Shown here in pieces: positions 31,426-42,107 of a DNA stretch of 64,000 bases. A program made the translations under genes and the position numbers. The notes under the pieces were generated by a model. It ran no database searches. It was not told the DNA's origin and saw only the letters and a program-made list of their open reading frames with translations. The number at the start of each line of letters is the position of its first letter. Position 1 is the stretch's first letter. The stretch comes from Bradyrhizobium diazoefficiens (GTDB lineage Bacteria > Pseudomonadota > Alphaproteobacteria > Rhizobiales > Xanthobacteraceae): assembly GCF_018129965.1 (NCBI RefSeq), contig NZ_JAFCKW010000002.1, positions 558,001 to 622,000 on the forward strand. The letters run 5' to 3'.

Positions 31426-34400
31426 TCAGCTACACCCCGTCGTGCTTCCGCACGTATCGCACTTCATGCACGTTCCATTCCGCACCAGCGTGAAGTTGCC
31501 GCACTCGCTGCACATCTCGCCCTCATAGCCCTTGGCCTTGGCTTCCGCGCGGCGCTCGGCCTTGCTGGGGGCTGCGACCGTTGCGGCGGAGCCCGACTTG
31601 CTCCACTGCAGCGCTTCCAACTTCTCCGTCGGGGAGAGGTCGTGCTGGACTTCCTGCTTCAGCGCGACCGCGCCTTCCAGGACGTCGCCGACCCTTGCGC
31701 TCGCGCCGTGGCCGGCGAGCGCTGTGACCTTGGAGCCGCCGGTCGGGGCGCTGTCGTTGCCCGAGACCACCGCGGCCGAGCCGCCGCGCATCACGACGAG
31801 GTTGTCGGTGCGGGAGCGGGTGAGGCCGCGCGACACCAGCTTGTTGGCGTGGTGGGTCTCGTCCGGCTCCTTGCCTTCATCGACGCCCTTGCCGAGCGCG
31901 TCGAAGTTGGACTCGGTGGGATCGACATGGGCGAGGTCGAAGCGCGACATGTAGCTGACCGCGAGTTCGCGGAAGACGTAGTCGAGGATCGAGGTCGCAT
32001 ACTTGATGCTGTCGTTGCCCTGCACGGGGCCCGCCGGCTCGAAGCGGGTGAAGGTGAAGGCGTCGACATATTCGTCGAGCGGCACGCCGTATTGCAGGCC
32101 CAGCGACACCGCGATGGCGAAGTTGTTGATGAAAGAGCGCAGCGCCGCGCCTTCCTTGTGCATGTCGATGAAGATCTCGCCGAGACGGCCGTCGTCATAT
32201 TCGCCGGTGCGCAGGTAGACCTTGTGGCCGCCGACAACCGCCTTCTGGGTGTAGCCCTTGCGGCGATCCGGCATCTTCTCGCGCTCGCGCATCACGATGA
32301 TGCGCTCGACCAGCTTCTCGACGATCTTCTCCGAGACCTGGGCGGTGCGGGCCGCCATCGGCTTGTCGTGGAAGGCCTCGACCGCATCGTCCTCGTCCTC
32401 GTCATCGCTGATGAGCTGCGAGTTGAGCGGCTGGGACAGCTTGGAGCCGTCGCGGTAGAGCGCGTTGGCCTTCAATGCGAGCTTCCACGACAGCATGTAG
32501 GCGGACTTGCAGTCCTCCACGGTCGCGTCGTTCGGCATGTTGATGGTCTTGGAGATCGCGCCCGAGATGAAGGGCTGGGCGGCCGCCATCATGCGGATGT
32601 GGCTCTCGACCGACAGATAGCGCTTGCCGATCTTGCCGCAGGGATTGGCGCAGTCGAACACCGGATAGTGCTCGGCCTTCAAATGCGGGGCACCTTCCAC
32701 CGTCATCGCGCCGCAGATGTGGACGTTGGCCGCCTCGATCTCGCGCTTGGTGAAGCCGACGGCCTGGAGCAGGTCGAAGCCGGGGGCCGCGATCGCCTCG
32801 GCGTCGATGCCGAGCTGGTCGCGGATGAAGTCCTCGCCAAAGGTCCACTTGTTGAAGGCGAACTTGATGTCGAAGGCGGTCGGCAGGGCCTTTTCGACCT
32901 TGGCGATGGCTTCATCGGTGAAGCCCTTGGACTTCAGCGTCGATGCGTTGATGCCGGGCGCGTTGGAAAGCGAGCCGTGGCCGACGGCGTAGGCCTCGAT
33001 CTCCGCGATATCGCTCTCGCGATAGCCCAGCGCGCGCAGCGCGGCGGGCACCGCGCGGTTGATGATCTTGAAGTAGCCGCCGCCGGCGAGCTTCTTGAAC
33101 TTCACCAGGGCGAAGTCGGGCTCGATGCCGGTGGTGTCGCAATCCATGACGAGGCCGATCGTGCCCGTGGGCGCGATCACCGTAACTTGCGCGTTGCGAT
33201 AGCCGTGCTTCTCGCCGAGTTCGAGCGCCGCATCCCAGGCGGCCTGCGCGTGGGTGACGAGGTCTGCCTGCGGGCAGGAGACCAGGTCCATCGGCACCGG
33301 ATTGACGCTGAGCCCCTCATAGCCGTTGGACTGGCCGTGGGCGGCGCGGCGGTGGTTGCGGATCACGCGCAGCATGTGCGCGGCGTTCTTCTTGTAGCCG
33401 GGGAAGGTGCCGAGCTCGCCCGCCATCTCCGCCGAGGTCTTGTAGGAGATGCCGGTCATGATCGCGGTCAGCGCGCCGGCGATGGCACGGCCTTCCTTGC
33501 TGTCATAGGGCAGGCCCATGGTCATCAGGAGGCCGCCGATATTGGCGTAGCCGAGGCCGAGGGTGCGGAACTCGTAGGAGAGTTCGGCGATCGCCTTCGA
33601 CGGGAACTGCGCCATCATCACCGAGATTTCGAGCACGACGGTCCACAGCCGGCAGAGATGCTCATAGCCCTCGACGTCGAAGCGCTTGGCCTCGATGTCG
33701 TAGAACGTCAGCAGGTTCGCCGAGGCGAGGTTGCACGCGGTGTCGTCCAGGAACATGTATTCCGAGCACGGATTGGAGGCGCGGATGTCGCCGGAGGCCT
33801 TGCAGGTGTGCCAGTCGTTCATGGTGGTGTTGAAGTGCAGGCCGGGGTCGGCCGACGCCCAGGCGGCGTAACCGATCTTTTCCCAGAGGTCGCGCGCCTT
33901 CAGCGTCTTGGTGATCTTCTTCGTCGTGCGGCCGACGAGATTCCAGTCGCCATCGGTTTCCACCGCGCGCAGGAAATCGTCCTTCAGCGAGACCGAATTG
34001 TTGGAGTTCTGGCCGGACACCGTGAGATAGGCCTCCGAATCCCAGTCGGTGTCGTAGACGTCGAACTGGATGTCCTTGTAGCCCTGTTTTGCGAACTGGA
34101 TGACGCGCTTGATGTAATTGTCGGGCACGAGGCTGCGGCGCGCGAGCTTGATCTCGCGGCGCAGCGCCGGGTTCTTCTCAGGGTCGAAGCAATCGTCGCC
34201 CGAGCCTTCGCAATTGACGCAGGCCTTCAGCACCGCCTTGAGGTGCTTCTGATTGATCTTGGATCCGGTGACGAGAGCGGCGACCTTCTGCTCCTCCTTC
34301 ACCTTCCAGTCGATATAGGTCTCGATGTCGGGATGGTCGGCGTCGACCACGACCATCTTGGCGGCGCGGCGGGTGGTGCCGCCCGACTTGATCGCGCCGG

Positions 34401-35193
34401 CGGCGCGGTCGCCGATCTTGAGGAAGCTCATCAGGCCGCTCGAGCGGCCGCCGCCGGACAGCTTTTCGCCTTCGCCGCGCAGGCGCGAGAAGTTGGAGCC
34501 GGTGCCGGAGCCGTATTTGAACAGGCGGGCTTCGCGGACCCAGAGGTCCATGATGCCGCCTTCGTTGACGAGGTCGTCACCGACGCCCTGGATGAAGCAG
34601 GCGTGCGGCTGCGGATGCTCGTAAGCGGACTTGGACTTGGTCAGCTTGCCGGTGAATGGGTCGACGTAATAATGGCCCTGGCCGGGGCCGTCGATGCCAT
34701 AGGCCCAGTGCAGGCCGGTGTTGAACCATTGCGGCGAGTTCGGCGCGACCATCTGCATGGTCAGCATGTAGCGGAGCTCGTCGTAGAAGGTCTGGGCGTC
34801 CTCGTCGGAGGAGAAGTAGTTGCCCTTCCAGCCCCAATAGGTCCAGCAGCCGGCGAGGCGGTCGAACACCTGCTTCGCGCTGAGCTCGCTGACATAGCGC
34901 TCCTTCTCGGGGAGGGCGGCCAGGGCTTCGGTGTCGGGCACGGAGCGCCACAGGAAGGAGGGGACGGATTCCTCCTCGACCTTCTTCAGGCGCGCGGCAA
35001 CGCCGGCTTTGCGGAAATATTTCTGGGCCAGCACGTCGGAGGCGACCTGCGACCAGGCGGTCGGCACCTCGACGTTCTCGAGCTTGAACACGACCGAGCC
35101 GTCGGGATTCCTGATCTCCGACGTGGTCAGCCGGAAGTCGATTCCAGCATAGGGTGACTGTCCCGCAGTGGTGTGGCGCCGCTCAATCCGCAT
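31426..35193 (-). CDS. nrdJ: Vitamin B12-dependent (class II) ribonucleotide reductase
   Basis: Reduces ribonucleotides to deoxyribonucleotides using adenosylcobalamin, active with or without oxygen. 1255 residues, the usual rhizobial length. Landmarks: [14 protein letters not shown] and [16 protein letters not shown] at the N-terminal part, then [38 protein letters not shown] (active-site cysteine), and [20 protein letters not shown]. The C-terminus has [22 protein letters not shown], a zinc-ribbon-like end with the redox-shuttle cysteines. ATG at 35193 (MRIERRHTT) is preceded by GACGGGGC. An extra frame upstream lacks homology. Confidence 0.97.
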   Translation of the reverse strand: MRIERRHTTAGQSPYAGIDFRLTTSEIRNPDGSVVFKLENVEVPTAWSQVASDVLAQKYFRKAGVAARLKKVEEESVPSFLWRSVPDTEALAALPEKERYVSELSAKQVFDRLAGCWTYWGWKGNYFSSDEDAQTFYDELRYMLTMQMVAPNSPQWFNTGLHWAYGIDGPGQGHYYVDPFTGKLTKSKSAYEHPQPHACFIQGVGDDLVNEGGIMDLWVREARLFKYGSGTGSNFSRLRGEGEKLSGGGRSSGLMSFLKIGDRAAGAIKSGGTTRRAAKMVVVDADHPDIETYIDWKVKEEQKVAALVTGSKINQKHLKAVLKACVNCEGSGDDCFDPEKNPALRREIKLARRSLVPDNYIKRVIQFAKQGYKDIQFDVYDTDWDSEAYLTVSGQNSNNSVSLKDDFLRAVETDGDWNLVGRTTKKITKTLKARDLWEKIGYAAWASADPGLHFNTTMNDWHTCKASGDIRASNPCSEYMFLDDTACNLASANLLTFYDIEAKRFDVEGYEHLCRLWTVVLEISVMMAQFPSKAIAELSYEFRTLGLGYANIGGLLMTMGLPYDSKEGRAIAGALTAIMTGISYKTSAEMAGELGTFPGYKKNAAHMLRVIRNHRRAAHGQSNGYEGLSVNPVPMDLVSCPQADLVTHAQAAWDAALELGEKHGYRNAQVTVIAPTGTIGLVMDCDTTGIEPDFALVKFKKLAGGGYFKIINRAVPAALRALGYRESDIAEIEAYAVGHGSLSNAPGINASTLKSKGFTDEAIAKVEKALPTAFDIKFAFNKWTFGEDFIRDQLGIDAEAIAAPGFDLLQAVGFTKREIEAANVHICGAMTVEGAPHLKAEHYPVFDCANPCGKIGKRYLSVESHIRMMAAAQPFISGAISKTINMPNDATVEDCKSAYMLSWKLALKANALYRDGSKLSQPLNSQLISDDEDEDDAVEAFHDKPMAARTAQVSEKIVEKLVERIIVMREREKMPDRRKGYTQKAVVGGHKVYLRTGEYDDGRLGEIFIDMHKEGAALRSFINNFAIAVSLGLQYGVPLDEYVDAFTFTRFEPAGPVQGNDSIKYATSILDYVFRELAVSYMSRFDLAHVDPTESNFDALGKGVDEGKEPDETHHANKLVSRGLTRSRTDNLVVMRGGSAAVVSGNDSAPTGGSKVTALAGHGASARVGDVLEGAVALKQEVQHDLSPTEKLEALQWSKSGSAATVAAPSKAERRAEAKAKGYEGEMCSECGNFTLVRNGTCMKCDTCGSTTGCS

Positions 35194-35958
35194 CTTATTG
35201 CCCCGTCCTATTTTTAACCGGACCGCCTCCGCAAGGCGACCGGGTCGATATTTCAATTCGCGAGGCCACCCGGCCGTGCCGGGCCAGAGGCTTCGCAGTG
35301 CAAGCCGGTGGTTCCGGCCCAGTTTCTCCCGGCAGGCTTGAGCGGTGCGCGCACCTCTCTTCCGCCGGCATGTCCAGACCCACCCGCCCCCAAGGGGATG
35401 CGCCCGACATGCGTTCAACGCCCCACAACATCACAACGTCGTCTGTGCCATCCGGGCCTGTCGCCGGCCCGTTCTGGCGCCCGAAAAGTCTGCTTCCACA
35501 GGGCAGACAAGCCCTTATCCCGCGGCCTTCGGCTGGCTTGGCGGAGTGGCGATTTGCAAGACCCTTTGGGGGAGTGCCGGCGGGACGCAAACTCACTCGC
35601 GCCGAACGGTTTGAAAGCTAGGACTCTCCGTTGCGCCCGTCAAGAATTAGTGCGGGTTCCTGAATCAAATACTAAATGTGGTGGATTGTGGGGGATAACA
35701 GGGGGCATGCCCGCGCCTGCAACGGAGGCAAGTATCAGTGAGTCCTCAGGGATTCCCAACCGAAAAAATTTCCAGGCCGTGATGTTCCCGGGCCTTCCTC
35801 CCGTTCTTCACAGGGCAGGTATATTTTTGGGTTCCGGGGTTGCGCTGCCGGGACTCAAGGCCGGGCAGCGCCAGCTCGGGGCAGGCATGCCCGCGGGGGC
35901 GCTGGCGGAGCGGGGAAATCCGCGCCAAGCTGGCTGCGTTTTCTGCCGGGGACCCCAC
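35194..35958. other. Long divergent intergenic region: nrdJ leader and EamA leader
   Basis: 765 bp without a supported gene. On the minus strand a promoter-like TTGACG-N18-TAGCTT lies at about 35612-35646, which would give nrdJ a leader of roughly 410 nt with many G+C-rich hairpins. I do not see the B12-box of a cobalamin riboswitch. The plus-strand half contains an open frame in phase with the EamA gene but with no recognisable protein. Confidence 0.55.
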
Positions 35959-36855
35959 ATGCTTGATTCGACCCGCCGGGATGCGCGGCCGCGCATCGCC
36001 CCGGCCGGCCTGATGTTCCTCGCCATCACCTCGATCGGCTGGGGCTTCAACTGGCCGGTGACGAAATTCCTGCTCGGCGAGCTGCCGCCGCTGACGCTGC
36101 GCGGGGTGACCGGTGTGCTCGGCGCGCTGCTGCTGGCGGCCCTTGCGCTGGTGCGCGGCGACAGTCTGAAGGTCGCGCGCGATATCTGGCCGCGCCTGAT
36201 CGCCGCCGCCATGCTCAACGTCACCGGCTGGATGGTGCTGATGGGCCTCGCGCTGCTGTGGCTGCCGGCGAGCGAGGCGGCGCTGATCGCCTACACCATG
36301 CCGGTCTGGGCCTCGATCATCGCCTGGCCGGTGCTCGGCGAGCGGCCGACCTGGTTGCGCACGCTGTCGCTGGTGATGGCCTTTGTCGGGCTCGCCTCGA
36401 TCATGGGGGGCAATGGCATTGCCGCGAGCGCGGAGAAGCTGCCGGGCATCATCATGGCGCTGTGCGGCGCGGCCGGCTTCGCGCTCGGCACGGTGGTCTC
36501 GAAGAAGTACCCGATCCGGCTGCCGCCGATCACGGCCGCGGCCTGGCAGATCGGGATCGGCTGTCTGCCGATCTCGATCATCGGCCTCTGGATCGAGACC
36601 ACGCATCTGGATCTGGTGACGCCGGTCGGCTGGTGGCTGCTGGTCTATTCGACCGTGGTGCAGTTCTGCATCGCCTATGTCAGCTGGTTCGCCGCGTTGT
36701 CGCGGCTGCCGGCCTCGGTGGCCGCGATCGGCACCATGGCGGTGCCGGTCATCGGTGTGGTGGCCTCGGCGATCGCGCTGCACGAGCCGCTCGGGCCCGG
36801 GCAGATCGCGGCGCTGATCTTCACGCTGGCCGCGGTGGTGCTGGCGACGCGCTAG
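35959..36855 (+). CDS. EamA/DMT family transporter
   Basis: 298 residues, ten helices, two EamA repeats. First repeat: MFLAITSIGWGFNWPVTKFLLGELPPLTLRG; second: GIIMALCGAAGFALGTVVSKK; end: ALHEPLGPGQIAALIFTLAAVVLA. Start ATG 35959 (MLDSTRRD) gives the usual length; an open frame extends far upstream without homology. It overlaps the convergent DoxX gene by 4 bp. Confidence 0.9.
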   Translation: MLDSTRRDARPRIAPAGLMFLAITSIGWGFNWPVTKFLLGELPPLTLRGVTGVLGALLLAALALVRGDSLKVARDIWPRLIAAAMLNVTGWMVLMGLALLWLPASEAALIAYTMPVWASIIAWPVLGERPTWLRTLSLVMAFVGLASIMGGNGIAASAEKLPGIIMALCGAAGFALGTVVSKKYPIRLPPITAAAWQIGIGCLPISIIGLWIETTHLDLVTPVGWWLLVYSTVVQFCIAYVSWFAALSRLPASVAAIGTMAVPVIGVVASAIALHEPLGPGQIAALIFTLAAVVLATR

Positions 36856-37343
36856 GCGCCTTGCCGGGCAATCTTGATCCCGACGTTGCTGTCGCCGGCG
36901 TGTACGGCGTTCCGTGCGCTCAGCCAGACCCTCCAGGCCTGCACCGCCACGGCGAGCGAGCAGATGCCCCAGAACACCGGGTATTCGTAGCCGCCCGTAT
37001 TCCAGGTCCAGCCGAAGCCCTTGACGACCTGCAGCGAGTAGACCGCCACGACCATCAGCGCAGCCGAGCCGAGTGCGGCAAAGCGCGTGCAGATGCCGAG
37101 TGTCAATGCGAAGGCAACCGACAATTCGGCGGCGGCGGCGAGATAGACCCAGGCCTCGGGCGGCGACAGGCCAGCGGCGGCAAAGAACTTGACGATGGCA
37201 GGATTGAGAACGCCGAAGCCCGCAAACTTTCCGAAGGCGTGCGGAAGATAGAAGGCGCCGCACGCGATGCGAACGATGTTCTCGATGCGCGTGAGGTCGA
37301 AATTGTCGGCTTTGATGCGGAAGTCGTCGGGCGATATGAACAT
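36852..37343 (-). CDS. DoxX family membrane protein
   Basis: 163 residues with four predicted membrane helices. DoxX layout: ENIVRIACGAFYLPHAFGKFAGFG, then AAAAELSVAFALTLGICTRFAALG, then the last helix WGICSLAVAVQAWRVW. DoxX-family proteins are linked to respiratory or thiol-related redox functions, but a role for this one is not shown. Convergent with EamA. Confidence 0.87.
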   Translation of the reverse strand: MFISPDDFRIKADNFDLTRIENIVRIACGAFYLPHAFGKFAGFGVLNPAIVKFFAAAGLSPPEAWVYLAAAAELSVAFALTLGICTRFAALGSAALMVVAVYSLQVVKGFGWTWNTGGYEYPVFWGICSLAVAVQAWRVWLSARNAVHAGDSNVGIKIARQGA

Positions 37344-37435
37344 GGCTGGTCTCTCCTTGCCCGTTCAGGCTAGGCGCGATGTCCACCAAGTTCCTTGATT
37401 CAACTCAAGCCAAGCTTGTCAGCGCGGTCAGCGTT

Positions 37436-39328
37436 TTACCTTGGTCCATTCTTTCGACCTGCCGGCGCCCTGGCAACGGTGTTGTCGTTTCGAGGCGTCA
37501 GCGTCGGCGCAATCCTCCTGGCCGCAAAGACAGCCCCCGCCGTGGTGAAATGACCATAGTCCCAAGTCACGAGCTCTCCTTCTTTGCCGGGAACCGCGGT
37601 CAGGCAATTGCTGCCTTCGCAGAAAACGTTCAGCAGGGAGACGTGCTCGACGTGTTCATCGCGTGCGATCATGGCGAGTTCGGCATCCACCCGGTCCAGC
37701 ACACGTCGATCGACGACGATGCGCTCGGGGGCCACTTGCCAGTGCTGGCTCACCCAGTTTCGCATCAGGATGGACGGGAGAGGCCGGTCGAAGCGAGGCG
37801 CAGGTCCAATCAATAGAATGTTGGGTTCCGCCAGCTCCGCCTTGAGCTGGCGAATGGTCGTCCGCAGGCTGGTGTCCAGAATCGCGCGCGACGTTTCGTC
37901 AGCGCCATAGCTGTCCCACGCGGCGAACAGCAGAACGATCCCGGGTTTGCTATCGGCCAGACGTTTGAGCGTGAGGCGATTGGTTCGCGCGCAATCCGGT
38001 GTCACCGGACCATCGACAAGGGGGGCGCAACCATCCCGGCTGAACTGGGAAACCTGCGCCGCGCCGACCACAGCGCGTATGCCGGGGGAAAGCCGCGCGG
38101 CATACGAGTCCCCCCAGACAGCGATCGCCCCACTTGATCCCGAAATGCACCGTTGCTGCAGATCCTCCGGTGCGTCCGAACGGCGAAGCCAGCACCCAGG
38201 CCTCAACGCGTCAGCGGCAAAATCATAGCGCTCGTATGAGAGGATGGCTTGAAGCGCGGTGGGGAAGCGGGCGGGGACGCCGGCGAGCAGAAAAACTGCC
38301 GTCCCTGCCATGCCAAGCAACGCGACAGACGCCGCGGACAAGGCGGTTGCAAAGCTGCGCTGCGGAGATCCTTGAACCGGCGCCTCCACCCATTTGTGGG
38401 TCATCGCAGCAAGAACAAAGGTGGCGGCGAGCGCCGCGAACGCCGGTGCAGTCGACGGCGATCTGTTGCTCGCGATGAAAAGGAACGAGAAAAACGGCCA
38501 GTGCCAGAGATAGAGCGGGTAGCTCATTCGACCCACATAGACGGCCGCCTTGCCGCCGAGCAATCGACTCGGCTCCGACACGATCAGAACCACAGCGCAC
38601 GCCACTGCGACGATTGGTGCGACGTGCCATTCATCGGCGGGGAAGGAGATGCCGAACAGCGTCGCAATGGCTGCGCCGGCGGCGAGGCCCGCGCGCTTGC
38701 GAAGGCGACTATTCGAGATCGCCAGGAGTCCTCCGCAGCCAAGCTCCCATGCGCGGCAAAGCGGCGAATAGAAAGCGGCCGAACCATCGGCTTTGAGCGA
38801 CCAGAGGTACAGGCTTAAAGAGGCTGCCGAGATCAAGGCGAGCCCCCACCTGGCCCGCCGTCCGAGGGCGAGAAAGACGATCGGCCACAACAGGTAGAAT
38901 TGCTCCTCGACGCCGAGCGACCACAGGTGAAGCAGCGGCTTGGCCGACGCTGCGGAGTCGAAATAGTCCACTTCCGACCAGAACAGCAGGTTGGGCATGA
39001 AAAGGGCGCTGGCCACAGCCTGGCGGCCCAAATTCTCGTATTCTCGAGGGGTGAGAAAAAACCAGCCCGCGACCATCGTCGCGGCCAGCACGAGGGCCAA
39101 CGCCGGGAAAAGCCGCCGAACCCGTCGCAGGTAGAAATCAGCGAAGCTGAAGCCCGGCTTTGCAATGATGCCGGTGATCAGAAACCCCGAGATAACGAAG
39201 AATACATCGACTCCGACGAAGCCGGCGCTCACGACCTTGGGGAAGGCGTGAAACGCCATGACCAATATGATCGAAATTGCCCGCAAACCATCGATATCAG
39301 GCCGATACTCGTTCGCCTGTGAACGCAC
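37436..39328 (-). CDS. OafA/OatA-like acyltransferase with C-terminal SGNH domain
   Basis: About 630 residues. The N-terminal acyltransferase-3 domain has ten helices: YRPDIDGLRAISIILVMAFH, then GFVGVDVFFVISGFLI, and LLHLWSLGVEEQFYLLWP. The C-terminal SGNH part shows the nucleophile block IAVWGDSYAARL and the late histidine WDYGHFTTAGA. Together they O-acetylate an envelope polysaccharide, for example peptidoglycan, lipopolysaccharide or exopolysaccharide. GTG at 39328 has GGAAG five bases upstream; a TTG at 39340 adds four residues. Confidence 0.9.
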   Translation of the reverse strand: MRSQANEYRPDIDGLRAISIILVMAFHAFPKVVSAGFVGVDVFFVISGFLITGIIAKPGFSFADFYLRRVRRLFPALALVLAATMVAGWFFLTPREYENLGRQAVASALFMPNLLFWSEVDYFDSAASAKPLLHLWSLGVEEQFYLLWPIVFLALGRRARWGLALISAASLSLYLWSLKADGSAAFYSPLCRAWELGCGGLLAISNSRLRKRAGLAAGAAIATLFGISFPADEWHVAPIVAVACAVVLIVSEPSRLLGGKAAVYVGRMSYPLYLWHWPFFSFLFIASNRSPSTAPAFAALAATFVLAAMTHKWVEAPVQGSPQRSFATALSAASVALLGMAGTAVFLLAGVPARFPTALQAILSYERYDFAADALRPGCWLRRSDAPEDLQQRCISGSSGAIAVWGDSYAARLSPGIRAVVGAAQVSQFSRDGCAPLVDGPVTPDCARTNRLTLKRLADSKPGIVLLFAAWDSYGADETSRAILDTSLRTTIRQLKAELAEPNILLIGPAPRFDRPLPSILMRNWVSQHWQVAPERIVVDRRVLDRVDAELAMIARDEHVEHVSLLNVFCEGSNCLTAVPGKEGELVTWDYGHFTTAGAVFAARRIAPTLTPRNDNTVARAPAGRKNGPR

Positions 39329-39552
39329 CAGTGCTTCCAATTACTTCCGCATTGCAATTCTTCATTACAATATCTCCCGGGAGTTGAGGAGGTCCTTGGC
39401 GTCCACCTCCTGTGGATGAAGGCCGCCTGCCCGCTGCAGCCGCGAGTGCCCTTGCGGTTCCCTGGAAGGATGTGCCGTTTTTTCCCGCCTGGATGCCGGC
39501 GCTGAGGCGGTTCCGCCCAGAGCCAGCGTTCGGCGGTTCTACGCTCCGGCCG

Positions 39553-41811
39553 TCAGACCGCGGCCCGTCCGCTGTCGCCCAGCGCTTTCCTGATCATCTC
39601 GGCGAGCTGGTTGCGGCGATAGGGCTTCGTCAGCAGCATCACGCCTTCGTCGAGCTTGCCGTGGTGGACGATGGCGTTGTCGGTGTAGCCGGACGTGTAG
39701 AGCACCTTCACGCCAGGGCGCCGTTTTGCAACTTCGTCGGCGAGCTCGCGCCCGCTCATGCCGCCGGGGATGACGACGTCGGTGAAGAGGAGATCGAAGG
39801 ACTGTCCGGCGTCGATCAGTTGCAGCGCGGCCTGGCCGTCGGCGGCGGCGATCGTCTTGTAGCCGAGGGCCTGCAATTGCGACGTGACGAAATTGCGGAC
39901 CATCGTGTCGTCCTCGACCACGAAAACGGTCTCGGCGCCGCCTTGGGCCTGCGGTGTGACGGCCCCGGCAATCTCGATCATGCCGTCGCCGGGCGGCAGA
40001 TAGAGCTTGATCGTGGTGCCGTGGCCTTGCTCGCTGTAGATCTTGATGTGGCCGCCGGACTGCTTGACGAAGCCGTAGACCATGGAGAGGCCGAGGCCCG
40101 AGCCCTTGCCGATCTCCTTGGTGGTGAAGAAGGGCTCGAACGCCTTTTGCTGAATTTCCGCCGACATGCCCGTGCCGGTGTCGCTGACGGCGAGCATCAC
40201 GTAGGGGCCGGGCCGCACATCGACATTGGCCTGCGCGTAGGCCTCGTCGAGCACGACGCGATGGGTCTCCAGCAGCAGCTTGCCGCCATTCGGCATGGCG
40301 TCGCGGGCATTGATCGCCATGTTGAGGACGGCATTGGTCAGCCGGGACGGATCGATATGCGCGGTCAATGATCCCTGTTCCAGCACGGTCTCGATCTGGA
40401 TCTGCTCGCCGAGGGTCGGGCGCAGCAGTTTGGCGATGTCGGCGATCGCGCTGTTGATCGCGACATTGCGCGGTTGCAGCGGCTGGCGGCGCGCAAAGGC
40501 GAGGAGATGCTGGATCAGCTCGGCGCAGCGTTCGGCGGCATCGTCGATCAGCCGCGCCACGCGCTGCAGTTCGGGCTGCCCGCTGAGTTGCGAAACCAGC
40601 GTCTCGGTATTGCCGGAGATCACGGTCAGCATGTTGTTGAAGTCGTGCGCGACGCCGCCGGTCAGCTTGCCGATGGAATCCAGCTTCTGCGACTGGTGCA
40701 GTTGCCGCTCGATCTCGCGCGAGATGGTTGCATCGTGATAGACCAGCACCGCACCGGAGATCGCGCCCTGCGCATCCAGCATCGGGCGGCCGCTGACCAC
40801 GAGATGGCGCACCTGATTGCCGTTGTGCGGGCGGACAATCATCTCGAGCTCTTCGAAGGCGTCGCCCCGCAACACACGTGTAGAGGGAAGCTCATCGGTC
40901 TTGAAAGGCGTCACGCCGTCGCTGTGAAAGATCGCCGATAGCGCGCGCAGATTGACCAGGTTCGCCCCCGCGCGCCGCAGCAGGATGCGGTCCGCCGCCG
41001 GATTGGACAACAGGATGTTACGCTCGCGGTCGATGACCAGCACCGCCTCGGCCATGCTGCGGAACGTGCTCTGGAGCACGTTGACCGACAGGCGCAGCTC
41101 GTCATGCGCGGCGACGAGGTGCTCGGTCCGCTCGGCGACGGCGGCCTCGAGCGCTTGCTTGGCTGCTTGCGTTTCCTGCAGCGAACTCTGCAACTGCACC
41201 GTAGTGCGCCGGCTCTCGCGCAGCTGAATGGCGACCAGCAGCAGGATCACCAGCGCGCCAATGAGGTCGACGCCGAGCAGCACGATGCCGGTGCGGCGCG
41301 AATCGGCCTCGCGGTCGGCCAGCAGCTTCGCTTCGGCTGCGGCCAGCCGGTCCAGATTGCCGGTGAGCCTCTCCATCAGGCCGCGGCCCTCGGCGCGGTC
41401 GGTCAGGGCCTTGACGCCCTCGGTGTCGCCGTTCTCTCTCATCCGCTGCGCCTCGGCCGCAACCGCGATGCGGCGGAGGATGAGGGGCGCGGTGGCCTCC
41501 AACAGCGCCGTCTGATCGGGATTGTCGCTGATCGCGAGCTTGAGCTCGCCGAGCGCCGGCGTGATGCGGCTGCGCGCTGCCTGGAATTCTTCCGCAAAGC
41601 CCGACGTGCGGTAGAGGTCATAGCCGCGTGCCGCGCTCTCGGCGCGGCGAACCCAGAGATGCAGGTCCGAGATCTTCTTCAGCACCTCGACGGTGTGGTT
41701 GACCCGCGCGGCGTCCGACCGCGACTTGACGTCGAGTCCAATCGAGGCAGCGGTGATGAGCAGGAGGATCGTAAGTCCAGCACCGATGATGACGCGCTGC
41801 GTGGGGATCAA
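39553..41811 (-). CDS. Hybrid histidine kinase with CHASE3, PAS and receiver domains
   Basis: About 752 residues. A membrane helix (RVIIGAGLTILLLITAASIGL) is followed by a periplasmic CHASE3 domain (NHTVEVLKKISDLHLWVRRAESAARGYDLYR), a second helix (GIVLLGVDLIGALVILLLVAIQL), a coiled coil, a PAS domain (LQSTFRSMAEAVLVIDRERNIL), the HisKA box [12 protein letters not shown], the ATPase motifs NMAINARDAM, DTGTGMS, GSGLGLSMV, and a receiver with FVVEDDTMVR, LLFTDVVIPGG and LLTKPY. TTG at 41811 forms a TTGA overlap with the stop of the upstream receiver gene, and I prefer it over an ATG at 41865. Confidence 0.9.
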   Translation of the reverse strand: MIPTQRVIIGAGLTILLLITAASIGLDVKSRSDAARVNHTVEVLKKISDLHLWVRRAESAARGYDLYRTSGFAEEFQAARSRITPALGELKLAISDNPDQTALLEATAPLILRRIAVAAEAQRMRENGDTEGVKALTDRAEGRGLMERLTGNLDRLAAAEAKLLADREADSRRTGIVLLGVDLIGALVILLLVAIQLRESRRTTVQLQSSLQETQAAKQALEAAVAERTEHLVAAHDELRLSVNVLQSTFRSMAEAVLVIDRERNILLSNPAADRILLRRAGANLVNLRALSAIFHSDGVTPFKTDELPSTRVLRGDAFEELEMIVRPHNGNQVRHLVVSGRPMLDAQGAISGAVLVYHDATISREIERQLHQSQKLDSIGKLTGGVAHDFNNMLTVISGNTETLVSQLSGQPELQRVARLIDDAAERCAELIQHLLAFARRQPLQPRNVAINSAIADIAKLLRPTLGEQIQIETVLEQGSLTAHIDPSRLTNAVLNMAINARDAMPNGGKLLLETHRVVLDEAYAQANVDVRPGPYVMLAVSDTGTGMSAEIQQKAFEPFFTTKEIGKGSGLGLSMVYGFVKQSGGHIKIYSEQGHGTTIKLYLPPGDGMIEIAGAVTPQAQGGAETVFVVEDDTMVRNFVTSQLQALGYKTIAAADGQAALQLIDAGQSFDLLFTDVVIPGGMSGRELADEVAKRRPGVKVLYTSGYTDNAIVHHGKLDEGVMLLTKPYRRNQLAEMIRKALGDSGRAAV

Positions 41812-42107
41812 GGTGCTTCTTTCCAGTCCTTCGGCTGCAGGCCCGCGCCGGCGCCGGTGAGGCATTCCCGGGTCGAGGTCAGCAGCGCGCCCCGCGGACG
41901 CTCATGAAAGATGCGGATGGATTCGGAGCCGCGCATGTACGGCATCAAGATCTCGACCAGCATCGCACCAAACGTCTGCGGCTCGCGCGCAGCAATCCCC
42001 GTTTCTCCCCCGTCGCTCGGCATGACGTCGAAGTCCTGACGTTGGAGCAGGACCTCGATGGTCGCGCGGACCGTCGGATCGTCATACACCACGAGGGTGC
42101 GCGGCAT
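41808..42107 (-). CDS. Shortened, altered response-regulator receiver
   Basis: 99 residues. The start TLVVYDDPTVRATIEVLLQRQDFDV is a receiver beta1-alpha1. The phosphoacceptor position reads MLVEILMP, with glutamate where aspartate is expected. After FHERPRG it goes straight to LLTSTRECL, skipping beta4, the T/S switch, beta5 and the conserved lysine. So about 40-45 residues seem deleted in frame from a normal single-domain regulator. It may be a decaying gene or a constitutively shaped fragment. It is translationally coupled to the hybrid kinase gene. Confidence 0.65.
   Translation of the reverse strand: MPRTLVVYDDPTVRATIEVLLQRQDFDVMPSDGGETGIAAREPQTFGAMLVEILMPYMRGSESIRIFHERPRGALLTSTRECLTGAGAGLQPKDWKEAP

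Noticed and set aside
31642..35157. A 1171-codon open frame on the plus strand
   Set aside because: It is antisense to nrdJ, which is certain; the composition is typical of an antisense shadow.
35194..35650. Cobalamin riboswitch upstream of nrdJ
   Set aside because: Expected from the B12-dependent enzyme, but I could not find the conserved AGYCMGGAGACCTGCC-like box or the GCCACTG element in the right order. A covariance search would settle it.
35650..35700. NrdR boxes upstream of nrdJ
   Set aside because: ACTAAATGTGGTGG and GGATTGTGGGGG recall half-sites, but neither fits the ACACWATATWTWGTGT consensus well enough.
35308..35958. N-terminal extension of the EamA transporter
   Set aside because: The frame is open, but the sequence is not membrane-like or conserved, and the ATG at 35959 gives the usual family length.
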